Shown here piece after piece: positions 1 through 9,700 of a stretch of 21,724 bases of DNA. How positions within the stretch are numbered: position 1 is the stretch's first letter; each line of letters opens with the position of its first letter. Made by a program: the position numbers and the translations under genes. The notes below the pieces were generated by a model. That model made no database searches and was not told the DNA's origin. It saw only the letters and a program-made list of their open reading frames with translations. The stretch comes from Phycisphaeraceae bacterium (lineage in GTDB: Bacteria; Planctomycetota; Phycisphaerae; Phycisphaerales; Zrk34): NCBI GenBank assembly GCA_028281485.1, contig JANQJT010000308.1, positions 1-21,724 on the forward strand, written 5' to 3'.

Positions 1-981
1 AACTGTACCCTGATCGATATCGTCGAGGCGCTGGGCGCGGCTGGGCGTGTGTTGATCACGACGCACGGCAAGCCGGACGGCGATGCGCTGGGGGCGGTGA
101 TGGCGCTGGGTCGCGCGCTGGAGGTCGGCGGTAAGCGGGTGGAGCGCCGTGTGATTCCGCCGGTGCCGGCTTCGCTGGGGGGTTTGTTCGAGGGCGCGGC
201 GATCGCGCATCACGACGGGCCGGACGCGGTGGTGGGTGCGTTTGATGCGGTGGTGGTGGTGGACACCGGTTCGTGGAGTCAGTTGGACGCGATGCGGCCT
301 TGGCTGGAGCGGCAGCACGACAAGACGATCGTCATCGATCATCACCTGCACGGCGACGACGTGGGCGCGATGAAGTGGATCGACCCGACGGCGGCGGCGG
401 TGTGTGAGATCGTGGCGGACCTGATCGACGCGATGGGTGTGGCGTTCGACGAGACGATCGGGCGGGCGCTGTTTCTGGGGATCGCGTCGGACACGGGGTG
501 GTTCAGGTTTTCGAACTGCACGTCGCGGACGCACGAGCTGGCGGCGCGGTTGCACGCCGAGGGTGTGGATCACGCGGCGCTGTACGCGGCGACGGAGCAG
601 GGCGAGCGGCCGGAGAAGTTGGCGCTGATGGTGCGTGCATTGGATTCGCTGACGATGGCGGCTGGGGGTCGAGCGGCGGTGATGTGTCTGCACGTGTCGG
701 ACTTCAAGGAAACGGGCGCCCGGCCGGACGAGACCGAACGGTTTGTGGATTTGCCGCAGATGGTCAGCGCGGTGGGCGTGGTGGCGTTGGTGGTCGAGCA
801 ACAGAACGGCCCGACGCGGGTGTCGCTGCGGTCGAAGCCGGGCGACGGGGCGGTGGACGTCAACGCATTGGCGCGGTCGCTGGGCGGCGGCGGTCACGCG
901 CGGGCTGCGGGGGCGAAGGTACGGGCGGACGTTGACCAGACGCTGGCGCGCGTGATCGAGGCGATCGAGGGCGCGGTGTGA
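1..981 (+). CDS. DHH-family phosphoesterase (NrnA-like oligoribonuclease / pAp phosphatase), 5' end outside window
   Basis: The reading frame is open from the first base of the window, so the N-terminus is cut off. A GTG at position 49 lies inside conserved family sequence and is probably not the start. DHH motifs are visible in order: THGKPDGDALG (metal-binding His and Asp), VVVDTGS, IVIDHHLHGDD (the DHH triad) and a LGIASDTGWFRFSN block. The C-terminal DHHA1 substrate-binding domain ends in GGGGHARAAG. Members of this family (NrnA type) are manganese-dependent enzymes that degrade nanoRNA and dephosphorylate 3'-phosphoadenosine 5'-phosphate in the cytoplasm. The domain order fits NrnA, not RecJ, which is longer and carries an extra OB domain. 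The gene ends 10 bases from the convergent gene at 992. The exact substrate is inferred from the family. Confidence 0.93.
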   Translation, partial: NCTLIDIVEALGAAGRVLITTHGKPDGDALGAVMALGRALEVGGKRVERRVIPPVPASLGGLFEGAAIAHHDGPDAVVGAFDAVVVVDTGSWSQLDAMRPWLERQHDKTIVIDHHLHGDDVGAMKWIDPTAAAVCEIVADLIDAMGVAFDETIGRALFLGIASDTGWFRFSNCTSRTHELAARLHAEGVDHAALYAATEQGERPEKLALMVRALDSLTMAAGGRAAVMCLHVSDFKETGARPDETERFVDLPQMVSAVGVVALVVEQQNGPTRVSLRSKPGDGAVDVNALARSLGGGGHARAAGAKVRADVDQTLARVIEAIEGAV

Positions 982-991
982 TCGTGTTGGT

Positions 992-1297
992 TTACTGGGG
1001 GACCTGGTACTGCGTCGATGGTGAGGGTGTTTTGACGCGGACGTTCTCTCGGCCGTCGCGGGGGTGGGGTGAGCGGGCGACCAGACGGAAGCACTCGTGG
1101 ACGGCGCTGAGCACGGCGTAGACGGCGACGAAGACGGTCAGCGCGGCCATCACGAGCAGCGCGATCAAGACGGCGAACGGCAGCAGGCCGATCAGGGCGG
1201 CGGTGCCCCAGACCCAGCGGGGTCGGGTGGTGACGTACTGGACGTAGCGTCCGAAGCGGTCGTCCTGGCGAAAGTTGGTGAAAAACACGCGTGTCAT
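992..1297 (-). CDS. Small two-helix membrane protein, unknown function
   Basis: This 101-residue protein begins MTRVFFTNFRQDDRFGRYVQ. It has one long hydrophobic stretch at about residues 33-70 that could form two closely spaced transmembrane helices, followed by a polar, basic C-terminal tail. The start is supported by a GGAG sequence six bases upstream of the ATG. It converges with the DHH phosphoesterase gene (10-base gap) and is divergent from the SH3-domain gene. I do not recognise a family. A good ribosome binding site, the hydrophobic core and fit between neighbours argue that it is real, but it could be a species-specific gene. Confidence 0.6.
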   Translation of the reverse strand: MTRVFFTNFRQDDRFGRYVQYVTTRPRWVWGTAALIGLLPFAVLIALLVMAALTVFVAVYAVLSAVHECFRLVARSPHPRDGRENVRVKTPSPSTQYQVPQ

Positions 1298-1445
1298 GGG
1301 TTGCTCCGTAGGGTGCCCAGCATTGGAATGACGGCATTCTATGCCAAGCGTTTCGCCGACGCAGCCAAAAAGATGAGGAAACCTTGAGTTTGACCGGGGC
1401 GGGCGATACCCTGCGATGAGGACCGATTAGCGAAAGGACCGAACG
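1298..1445. promoter_or_regulatory. Divergent intergenic region with overlapping short inverted repeats
   Basis: This region must carry promoters for the membrane protein (leftwards) and the SH3 protein (rightwards). Two overlapping inverted repeats lie at 1326-1345: GAATG(ACGG)CATTC at about 1326-1339 and GGCAT(TCT)ATGCC at 1333-1345. A weak sigma-70-like pair for the rightward gene is TTGAGT at 1384-1389 with TACCCT at 1407-1412. The repeats could be an operator, but they are short and may be chance. The promoter call is weak. Confidence 0.3.
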
Positions 1446-2864
1446 ATGCGTCGCACCGTTTTTATCGTATTTGGATGCCTTCTGGCGGCGGCAACACACG
1501 CGTGGGGGCAGGACGCGGACACGTCGTTCGTGGGCGTGGTGACCGGCGAGAGCGTGTACGTGCGCTCGGGCGCGGGGCGGACGTATTACAGCGTGGCGAC
1601 GCTGAACAAGGGCGAGCTGGTCAGCGTGCGCGACGCCGACGCGTTGTACGGCTACTACGCGATCGACCCGGTCAAGGGCGCGGCCTGCCTGATCTCCAAG
1701 CAGTACGTGCGCGTCGGGGAAGACGGCATCGTCGGCACGCTCACGGGCAACCGCGTGCGTGTGCGGATCGAGAACGCCGGCGAGAAGCCCGATGACATGT
1801 CGTTTACGAGTTTCCACTACCGCTCGCCGGTGCGTCTGAACGCGGGCGACACGGTGCGTGTGATCGGTGAGAACGAGGACTATTACCGCATTCTTCCGCC
1901 CCGGGGCGTGACGCATTACATCTCGGCGGAGTTCGTGCTGCCGGCGACGGCGGCGCAGATCCGCGCAGCCGAGCAGCGGGATTCGGCTGAGCAGGCGACC
2001 GAAAGCGCTGAGGCCGTTGAGGAAGAGACCCAGACCGCCACGAGCGAAGACGCGGGCCGGCTGCTGATCAACACCGCGGCGGACGTGACCGACGCGACGG
2101 TGGAAGTGGCCGGTGACGTCGTGGAGGGGACGGGCGATCTGGCGGCGGGCGCGGTCGACACGGCGGTGGAGATCACCGAGAGGGCGGTGGACGCGGTCAC
2201 CGGTGACGAGGAGACGGCGGAAGCGGTGGACGCCGCGGAGATGGCGGAGGCTTTGGACGAAACGGAAGAAGAAGTGGTCGTGGCGCACGCCGAAGAAGAG
2301 CACACGGTCACCGAGGCGGTTGCAGTAGAAGCGACCGAGGATGCTGTCGCGGAAGAGGTCGCCACGGCGGAAACCGAAGCGGCTACGACCGGTGATGTGG
2401 ATCGGCAGTTGGCGGCTTTGGAAGCGCGTTACGCGGAGGAATCGGAAAAGCCGCTGGGTGAGCAGGACGTTGCGGGTTTGCTGGCGGCGTACGAGGCGCT
2501 GGCGGCCGATGAGACGCTTAGCGACAGTCAGCGCATGGTTGTGTCCGGTCGCGTGGACGTGCTCACCGATCGGGTGGGTCATCAGGAGACGACCGAGGGC
2601 GGCGGCGCGGACAAGCAATACACGGCTGTGGGCAAGCTGCTGGCGAGCATGATCTACACGGGCGGTGAGACGCCGCTGCTGTATCGCCTGGTTGATCCGC
2701 TGACGGGTCTGACGATCGGGTATGTTGAGCCGGGCTCGCGTCGGAAGTTGAATCCGTACCTGGGCCAGGTGGTGGGTGTGGTCGGCAGGACGCGTTACGA
2801 CGCGGCGCTGCGTTTGAAGGTGATCGAGCTGAAGTCGATCGACCGTCTGACCGCGGCGCAGTGA
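1446..2864 (+). CDS. Secreted SH3-domain protein with acidic Ala/Val/Thr/Glu-rich linker
   Basis: A 472-residue exported protein. A hydrophobic signal peptide covers about residues 1-21. Residues 24-90 form a bacterial SH3 domain (GESVYVRSGAGRTYY...), and residues 92-163 form a second, diverged SH3-like domain. Residues 165-320 are a low-complexity acidic segment rich in Glu, Ala, Val and Thr with helical, amphipathic stretches such as TVEVAGDVVEGTGDLAAGAV. Residues 320-385 look like a helical pair. A C-terminal beta-rich region (about 395-472) contains LLYRLVDPLTGLTIGYVEPG. Bacterial SH3 domains often bind cell-wall or surface glycans, so an envelope-attached or periplasmic role is inferred. 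The ATG is preceded by AAAGGA at suitable spacing. A strong terminator follows 30 bases after the stop. Specific function is not known. Confidence 0.88.
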   Translation: MRRTVFIVFGCLLAAATHAWGQDADTSFVGVVTGESVYVRSGAGRTYYSVATLNKGELVSVRDADALYGYYAIDPVKGAACLISKQYVRVGEDGIVGTLTGNRVRVRIENAGEKPDDMSFTSFHYRSPVRLNAGDTVRVIGENEDYYRILPPRGVTHYISAEFVLPATAAQIRAAEQRDSAEQATESAEAVEEETQTATSEDAGRLLINTAADVTDATVEVAGDVVEGTGDLAAGAVDTAVEITERAVDAVTGDEETAEAVDAAEMAEALDETEEEVVVAHAEEEHTVTEAVAVEATEDAVAEEVATAETEAATTGDVDRQLAALEARYAEESEKPLGEQDVAGLLAAYEALAADETLSDSQRMVVSGRVDVLTDRVGHQETTEGGGADKQYTAVGKLLASMIYTGGETPLLYRLVDPLTGLTIGYVEPGSRRKLNPYLGQVVGVVGRTRYDAALRLKVIELKSIDRLTAAQ

Positions 2865-2886
2865 GGCGGCTTGCGTTAGACACATC

Positions 2887-2918
2887 AAAAACCCCGCGAA
2901 CGACCGCGGGGTTTTTTT
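2887..2918 (+). terminator. Rho-independent terminator, nearly symmetric
   Basis: A perfect 7-bp stem CCCCGCG (2892-2898) / CGCGGGG (2905-2911) with a 6-base loop is followed by seven T. It sits just after the SH3-protein stop codon. Five A precede the stem, so the reverse strand also reads as stem plus a T run. It could therefore also stop leftward transcription coming from the PEP-CTERM remnant at 2941-3151. Confidence 0.9.
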
Positions 2919-2940
2919 AGGGGGTGTTGAGCAACTTGGG

Positions 2941-3151
2941 TTATCGCCTTGGGGCGGCGATCATCACGGTGCCGAGCGCTAGCGGTGCGACGGAGGCGGG
3001 TTCGGGGATGACGGTGGGATCGAAGTGGAGCACGAGGGGGGTGTGCACGTGGGCGTGTCGATGCCGTTGGCTTGTGTCGCGGGGATTACGATCGGTGTGA
3101 GCAGGGCTGCAACGATCGCGGCGGACAGGATGGTCCTGTGGTGCGTCTCAT
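2941..3151 (-). pseudogene. Frame-broken remnant of a small PEP-CTERM exported protein
   Basis: Parts of one exported protein are present, but in three different frames. An ATG at 3151, preceded by a purine-rich AGAGAG ribosome site, opens MRRTTGP and would hit a stop after about 21 codons. One frame over is a convincing signal-peptide core, ILSAAIVAALLTPIVIPATQ followed by ANG. One more frame over, LVLHFDPTVIPEPASVAP leads into a short hydrophobic stretch and ends in two Arg just before TAA. PEPAS plus a hydrophobic segment plus terminal arginines is the PEP-CTERM signal recognised by exosortase. One extra base near 3131 and one extra C in the C6 run at about 3033-3038 would restore a single frame of roughly 70 codons. 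Even then almost no mature domain lies between signal and anchor, so an internal deletion is likely as well. Alternative: sequencing indels in a short real gene. Confidence 0.5.
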
Positions 3152-3330
3152 CTCTCTTTTTTCTCTCTCCGGGCGAACTTGCGTCTGTCTTTGATCTCTC
3201 GTGCGTCCGGGCTTTGCGCCCGTCTCTTTCTCCCACCGGGCGGAAGCGAGGCTTCTGTGAGCTTTGCCGCCGGTGTCAGTCTTTCTTGCGTCGTTGTCTT
3301 TCTCGCTGGGACTCTCTCCGTTCCGCATGC
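3152..3330 (-). promoter_or_regulatory. Structured leader upstream of the PEP-CTERM remnant
   Basis: Read on the minus strand, about 120 bases before the remnant's ATG are purine-rich and contain two similar GGC(G)CAAAGC segments (about 3261-3268 and 3209-3221). Possible stems are: CACCGG (3270-3275) with CCGGTG (3234-3239), extended by CGG/CCG; an inner GAAGC/GCTTC hairpin; CGCCCG (about 3237-3242) with CGGGCG (3217-3222); and GGGC(GCAAA)GCCC. The second and third stems compete for the same bases. A weak promoter pair, TTCGAC (3355-3360) and TCTATT (3331-3336) with an 18-base spacer, would start RNA near 3324 and give a leader of about 170 bases. A GCAAAGCC element also occurs in the c-di-GMP-I riboswitch, but I cannot match that fold fully here. 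Confidence 0.35.
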
Positions 3331-3507
3331 AATAGACACCGGGTCACTAGCCGGGTCGAACGGAATCGCGAAATAGAGTGGTGATCGGTTGTTACCGGAC
3401 GTGTCAGGCCGCGCGGTTTACCCCGCTTAACCCCCGGAAGGAGGATTTGAGCGTGTTTGATGTGAGGTCGAGAGCAATCGAATGGGAGTCCGCAGCAATC
3501 CGGGGGG
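3331..3507. other. Intergenic stretch, little identifiable
   Basis: Apart from the possible leftward promoter at 3331-3360, I see no gene in this stretch. A strong Shine-Dalgarno-like GGAAGGAGG occurs on the plus strand at 3436-3444, but the frame that follows it (GTG at 3453) runs antisense into the phosphodiesterase gene. I see no clear terminator for the leftward operon ending at 3508. Confidence 0.4.
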
Positions 3508-4014
3508 TTATGGGGCGATGTCGACGAGCTCGGCGGTGCGGAGTTCGGTGTCCAATAAGGCGACGGTGCAGCGGTCGGTGAGCCAGCCGCAGCACTCGCC
3601 GGGGTTGAGGATGAGTTGCGGTTTTCCGTCGGGGCGCGCTGCGGGGGCGTTGACGATTTCGTGTGTGTGGCCGGAGATGACGACGTCGGCGTTGTCGGTC
3701 TCGCCGGGCTTGAACCATTCGATGAAGTGGTTCATGACGATGTGACAGTCGCCGAAGTCCATGCGGACGGTGCCGTCGACGCACTGGGGGAGGACTTTTG
3801 CGAGGCCGGCGCGTTCGCCGTCGTTGTTGCCGAAGCAGCAGTGGACGGGGATGGAGGCGGGGACGTTGGGCGGCGCGATGAGCTTGGCCGCAAAAGGGGC
3901 GACGAAGTCGCCGGCGTGGAGGATGGCGTCGACTTGCAGGCGTTTGAACAGTTCAACCGCGCGGCGGAGCGTGGGGAGCCGGTCGTGACTATCCGCGATG
4001 ACGCCGAGTTTCAT
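3508..4014 (-). CDS. YfcE/MJ0936-type metallophosphodiesterase
   Basis: A 168-residue calcineurin-like phosphoesterase of the size expected for YfcE/MJ0936. Metal-binding motifs appear in order: D8-x-H10 in ADSHDR, GD36 in HAGDF, the GNND block (N63-D65), H96, and the final GHTH at residues 115-118 (SGHTHE), followed by LNPGEC. Family enzymes hydrolyse phosphodiester bonds with a di-metal centre, and natural substrates are mostly unknown. One deviation is that the usual HG-H motif of block IV appears as MNHFIEW, keeping one His. The start ATG has an AAAGG about eight bases upstream. The gene starts 14 bases after the stop of the leucine-rich-repeat gene, so it is likely the last gene of the glt cluster. 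Confidence 0.88.
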   Translation of the reverse strand: MKLGVIADSHDRLPTLRRAVELFKRLQVDAILHAGDFVAPFAAKLIAPPNVPASIPVHCCFGNNDGERAGLAKVLPQCVDGTVRMDFGDCHIVMNHFIEWFKPGETDNADVVISGHTHEIVNAPAARPDGKPQLILNPGECCGWLTDRCTVALLDTELRTAELVDIAP

Positions 4015-4028
4015 GGGGAGCCTTTCGG

Positions 4029-5168
4029 TTAGCGGGTGTATTGAAGGTCGATGTCCGGGCGTTTGGTTTGGAGGCGTTCGATGCCTCCGTCGGAGATGAG
4101 GGTGTGGACAAGGCCGAGCTTGTTCAATGATGGCACGGCGATGAGCGCATCGACGGATCGCTCCGTGTTGGCTGTCTCCCAGAGCTCGAGCGTCTCTAGC
4201 GCGGGAAGCTTGGCCAGTTCAACGATCAGCGCATCGTCGATGTTCTGACCGCCGAGTACGAGATGAACGAGATTGGGAGATCGCGAGACGAGCGATCGCA
4301 TGTGAGCGGCTTCGAACGCGGTGTGTCGGGCATCCAGGAGCTTGAGATTGGGTAGATCGAGTTGATCCGCCCACGGCACATCGATCGGATTAAAAGCGAT
4401 GATCAGGGTTTCGAGTCGTGTCAGCTTGTTGAGCGATCCAATGGACTGACCCCGGATCTTGTTCTGTATCATGATGAGCGACGCCAACGAGGAGCGGCGG
4501 GCGATGATGGGCAACGCGTCGTCGCCGATATGGCAAAAATTGAGTGTCAGATGCTCGAGCGTGGGGATGTCGGCGATGATCTCGAGGTGATCGGTTTTGA
4601 GAAAAAGCTCGCCAAGTGTGAGTGCCTTGAGATCGGGAATCTGGGCGAGGGATTGGACGGCGGAAATGTCCAGCTCGCATCGGAGCAGTTGGATGAAGTC
4701 AACGCCGCGTATATCAGCGATGCGTCGTACGTCTTGAGCCGAGAGATCGGTCGCTTTGATGACCCAGTAGTCGGGTTGGGTCTGATGTTCGATCAGCGCG
4801 GTGAGTTGGGCTTCATCATTGATGCGGACTTGCAGGCCGTATTCACCTTCTATTCTCGCGGATCTTATGCGATCCAGCATCTCGATGAGGTGTTCGGGAG
4901 AGTCGGGACGGAGATGGATGTCTGTGTAGACGACACGTTCGTGCCCGTAGATGTCCCAGAGCATGTTGTCGATCCAATCCCTTGAATCAAATCTATGTGT
5001 GACTTGTACTCCATTGGGATTGTGCTGGTCATGCCAGAGGTAGAGCGATTGACGCGTCACGTACTCCTGCCATCGCGTGTAGGGGTAGATGCCGAGGATG
5101 ACGATCAACGAAAAAACGACCGCCAGGATGATGGTGGTCGTTTTGAGTTTGGCGTGTTTGTGTCGCAT
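4029..5168 (-). CDS. Membrane-anchored leucine-rich-repeat protein
   Basis: A 379-residue protein. The start is placed at ATG 5168 (MRHKHAKLKT), immediately before the transmembrane segment TTIILAVVFSLIVILGIY. The frame stays open further upstream only as an overlap with gltD. No good ribosome site is visible before this ATG. After a signal anchor (about residues 10-30) comes an extracytoplasmic region, then from about residue 160 a series of irregular leucine-rich repeats of roughly 23-25 residues, e.g. LKALTLGELFLKTDHLEIIA, LEHLTLNFCHIGDDALPIIA and LETLELWE. Such repeats bind protein partners. GC content in the lines I counted (50-58%) is well below the neighbouring glt genes. It starts 26 bases after the gltD stop. 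No enzymatic motif is visible and its partner is unknown. Confidence 0.82.
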   Translation of the reverse strand: MRHKHAKLKTTTIILAVVFSLIVILGIYPYTRWQEYVTRQSLYLWHDQHNPNGVQVTHRFDSRDWIDNMLWDIYGHERVVYTDIHLRPDSPEHLIEMLDRIRSARIEGEYGLQVRINDEAQLTALIEHQTQPDYWVIKATDLSAQDVRRIADIRGVDFIQLLRCELDISAVQSLAQIPDLKALTLGELFLKTDHLEIIADIPTLEHLTLNFCHIGDDALPIIARRSSLASLIMIQNKIRGQSIGSLNKLTRLETLIIAFNPIDVPWADQLDLPNLKLLDARHTAFEAAHMRSLVSRSPNLVHLVLGGQNIDDALIVELAKLPALETLELWETANTERSVDALIAVPSLNKLGLVHTLISDGGIERLQTKRPDIDLQYTR

Positions 5169-5194
5169 CGGAATGACGCGATTGTAACAGGCAG

Positions 5195-6745
<1,551 letters not shown>

Positions 6746-6794
6746 GGTTCGATCCTTTGTAAACACGGCCTGTCGACCGTCGTTAGTCGGTCTG

Positions 6795-9700
6795 TTACGT
6801 CGCGTCAGCGCCGGCGCCTTCCATGTGGACGGTGGCTTCTTCTTCCTCGTCGTGCGCGATGCGTTCGGCGAGGACGCGCTTGTAGTCGGTGGGCATGACC
6901 TTGACGAACTGGGGCAGCTGGGCGTCCCAGTCGTCGAGGATGTGTCGTGCGACGGTGGAGCCGGTCGCCTGTTGGTGTTCTTCGATGATGGCCCGCAGTT
7001 CCTTGATGTCCCAGGGGGCTTCGACGGGTTCGAGTTCGACCATGCCGAGGTTGCAGTTGGGCATGAAGGCGGACTCGGGGTCGTAGACGTATGCGACGCC
7101 GCCGGACATGCCGGCCGCGAAGTTGCGGCCGGTGGGGCCGAGGATGACGGCGCGGCCGCCGGTCATGTATTCCAGCGCGTGGTCGCCGACGCCCTCGACA
7201 CAGGCGATGGCGCCGGAGTTGCGGACGCAGAATCGTTCGGCGGCGACGCCGCGGAAGAAGGCCTTGCCGCCGGTGGCGCCGTAGAGGGTGACGTTGCCGA
7301 GGAGGATGTTGTCCTCGGGTGTGAAGGTGGACTCGGCGGGCGGGTAGATGACGATCTTTCCGCCGCAGAGTCCCTTGCCGACGTAGTCGTTGGCGTCGCC
7401 TTCGAGGTCGATGGTCATGCCGCGTGTCATCCACGCGCCCAGCGACTGTCCGGCGGAGCCTTTGAGCTTGATGGTGATGGTGTCGTCGGGCAGGCCTTCG
7501 AGGCCGTGGTGCAGCGAGACCTGGTTGGCGAGCATCGTGCCCACGACGCGGTTGGTGTTGACGACGGGCGATTCGATGAGGACCTTCCGGCCGGACTTGA
7601 GCGCGGGCTCGGCGAGTTCGATGAGCTTGTTGTCGAGCGCGTCGTCGATGCCGTGGTCCTGCTCCATCATCTTGAAGACGCCGACGTTTTCGCGGTGGCT
7701 GGGTGCCTGGGCGGCGGTGAGGATGGGGGTGAGGTCGAGGCCGTCGGCCTTCCAGTGTTCGATGGCGTCGTCAGCGTGGAGCAGGTCGACGCGGCCGATC
7801 AGTTCATCGAAGGTCTTGATGCCGAGCTGCGCCATGATCTGACGCGCCTCCTCGGCGATCATGAACAGGTAGTTGACGACGTGCGCCGGGTCGCCGGAGA
7901 ACTTCTTGCGGAGCTCTTCGTCCTGCGTGGCGATGCCGACGGGGCAGGTGTTCAGGTGGCACTTGCGCATCATGATGCAGCCGAGCGTGATGAGCGGTGC
8001 GGTGGCGAAGCCGTACTCTTCTGCGCCGAGGCAGGCGGCGATGACGATGTCGCGGCCGGTCTTGAGCTGGCCGTCGGTCTCGAGACGGACGCGCGAGCGC
8101 AGGTCGTTTGCCACTAAGGTCTGGTGGGTTTCGGCGATGCCGAGTTCCCAGGGCAGGCCGGCGTGCTTGATGGAGGTCAATGGGCTTGCGCCGGTGCCGC
8201 CGTCGTGACCGGAGACGAGGATGTGGTCGGCGTGCGCCTTGGCGACGCCGGCGGCGACGGTGCCGACGCCGACCTCAGAGACCAGCTTGACGGAGATGCC
8301 GGCGGTGGGGTTGGTGTTCTTCAGGTCGTGGATGAGCTGGGCGAGGTCTTCGATGGAGTAGATGTCGTGGTGCGGGGGCGGGGAGATGAGTCCGACGCCG
8401 GGCGTGGAGTGGCGCGTGGCGGCGATGATCTCGTTGACCTTGTGCCCGGGCAGCTCGCCGCCCTCGCCGGGCTTGGCGCCCTGGACGATCTTGATCTGGA
8501 TCTCGTCGGCGTTGGTGAGGTACCAGCTGGTGACGCCGAAGCGGCCGGAGGCGACCTGCTTGATGGAGGATCGGCGGAGATCGCCGTTGTCGTCGGGTGT
8601 GAAGCGGTCGGGGTCTTCGCCGCCCTCGCCGGTGTTGGACTTGCCGCCGAGTCGGTTCATCGCGATGGCGAGGGACTCGTGGGCCTCGGCGCTGATCGAG
8701 CCGTAGCTCATGGCACCGGTGCGGAAGCGCTTGACGATTTCCTTGGCGGGTTCGACGTCGTCGATGTCGATGGGTTTGGCGTCGCCATAGTTGAAGGCGA
8801 GCAGGCCGCGGAGGGTGGCGCGGTTGCGGGCGTCTTCGTTGCAGAGCTCGGCGAAGCGGTCGTAGGCCTCGCGGCTGTTGGTGCGCGCGGCGACCTGCAG
8901 CGAGGCGACCGTTTCGGGGTTGAACATGTGTCGCTCGCCGCCGGCGCGCCAGTGGAACTGACCGTCGTTGGGCAGGACGGGCAGGCGGAGGGTGTCGCGC
9001 TCGGGGAAGCCGATCTTGTGTCGCCGGATGCACTCGGCGGCGATGACGGAGAGGTCGACGCCCTGGATGCGGCTGGCGGTGCCGACGAAGGCGCGCTCGA
9101 TGACGTCTTCCTTGAGCCCGACGGCCTCGAAGATCTGCGCGCCCTTGTAGGAGGCGAGTGTGGAGATACCCATCTTGGCCATGACCTTGAGCATGCCCTT
9201 GGCGACGCCCTTGCGGTAGGCGTTGATGATCGCTTCTTCGTTGGTGAACTCTTTGGAGAGCATGCCCTCGGTGCGCGCCTGGCCGAGTGCCTGGAAGGCG
9301 CAGTAGGGGTTGATGGCGTCTGCGCCGTAGCCGACGAGCAGGCAGTGGTGGTGGACCTCGCGTGCCTCGCCGGACTCGACGACGATGCCGAGGCGTGTGC
9401 GGCGGGAGTTATTCACCAGGTGGTGGTGGACGGCGCCGGTGGCGAGCAGCGCGGGCATGGCGATGCGGTCGGGGCCCGTGGCGCGGTCGGAGAGGACGAC
9501 CAGCGCGTCGCCGGCCTCGATGGCGGCGTCGGCCTCGGCGCAGATGCGGTCGAGCGCGGCGCGGAGGCCATCGGGGCCTTCGCTCGCGGGCCAGGTGATG
9601 TCGATGGTGCGAGATGACCAGCCGCGGTGGTCGATCTGCTTGATGGCGGCGAGCTGGTCGTCGGTGAGGATCGGGTGGGGGATCATCAGTCGGTGGGCGT

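Noticed and set aside
1333..1345. Possible sigma-54 promoter (TTGGCATAGAATGCC on the minus strand)
   Set aside because: The GG and GC dinucleotides are 8 bases apart, not the required 10.
894..2888. 664-codon open frame on the minus strand over the SH3-protein gene
   Set aside because: It is antisense to a gene with signal peptide, SH3 domains, ribosome site and terminator. Its product is a low-complexity Arg/His/Leu-rich string, typical of a mirror frame in GC-rich DNA.
3453..3581. Possible 42-codon plus-strand gene starting at GTG after GGAAGGAGG
   Set aside because: The ribosome-site match is strong, but the product is a run of Arg/Cys residues, and it runs antisense into the phosphodiesterase gene with no visible promoter.
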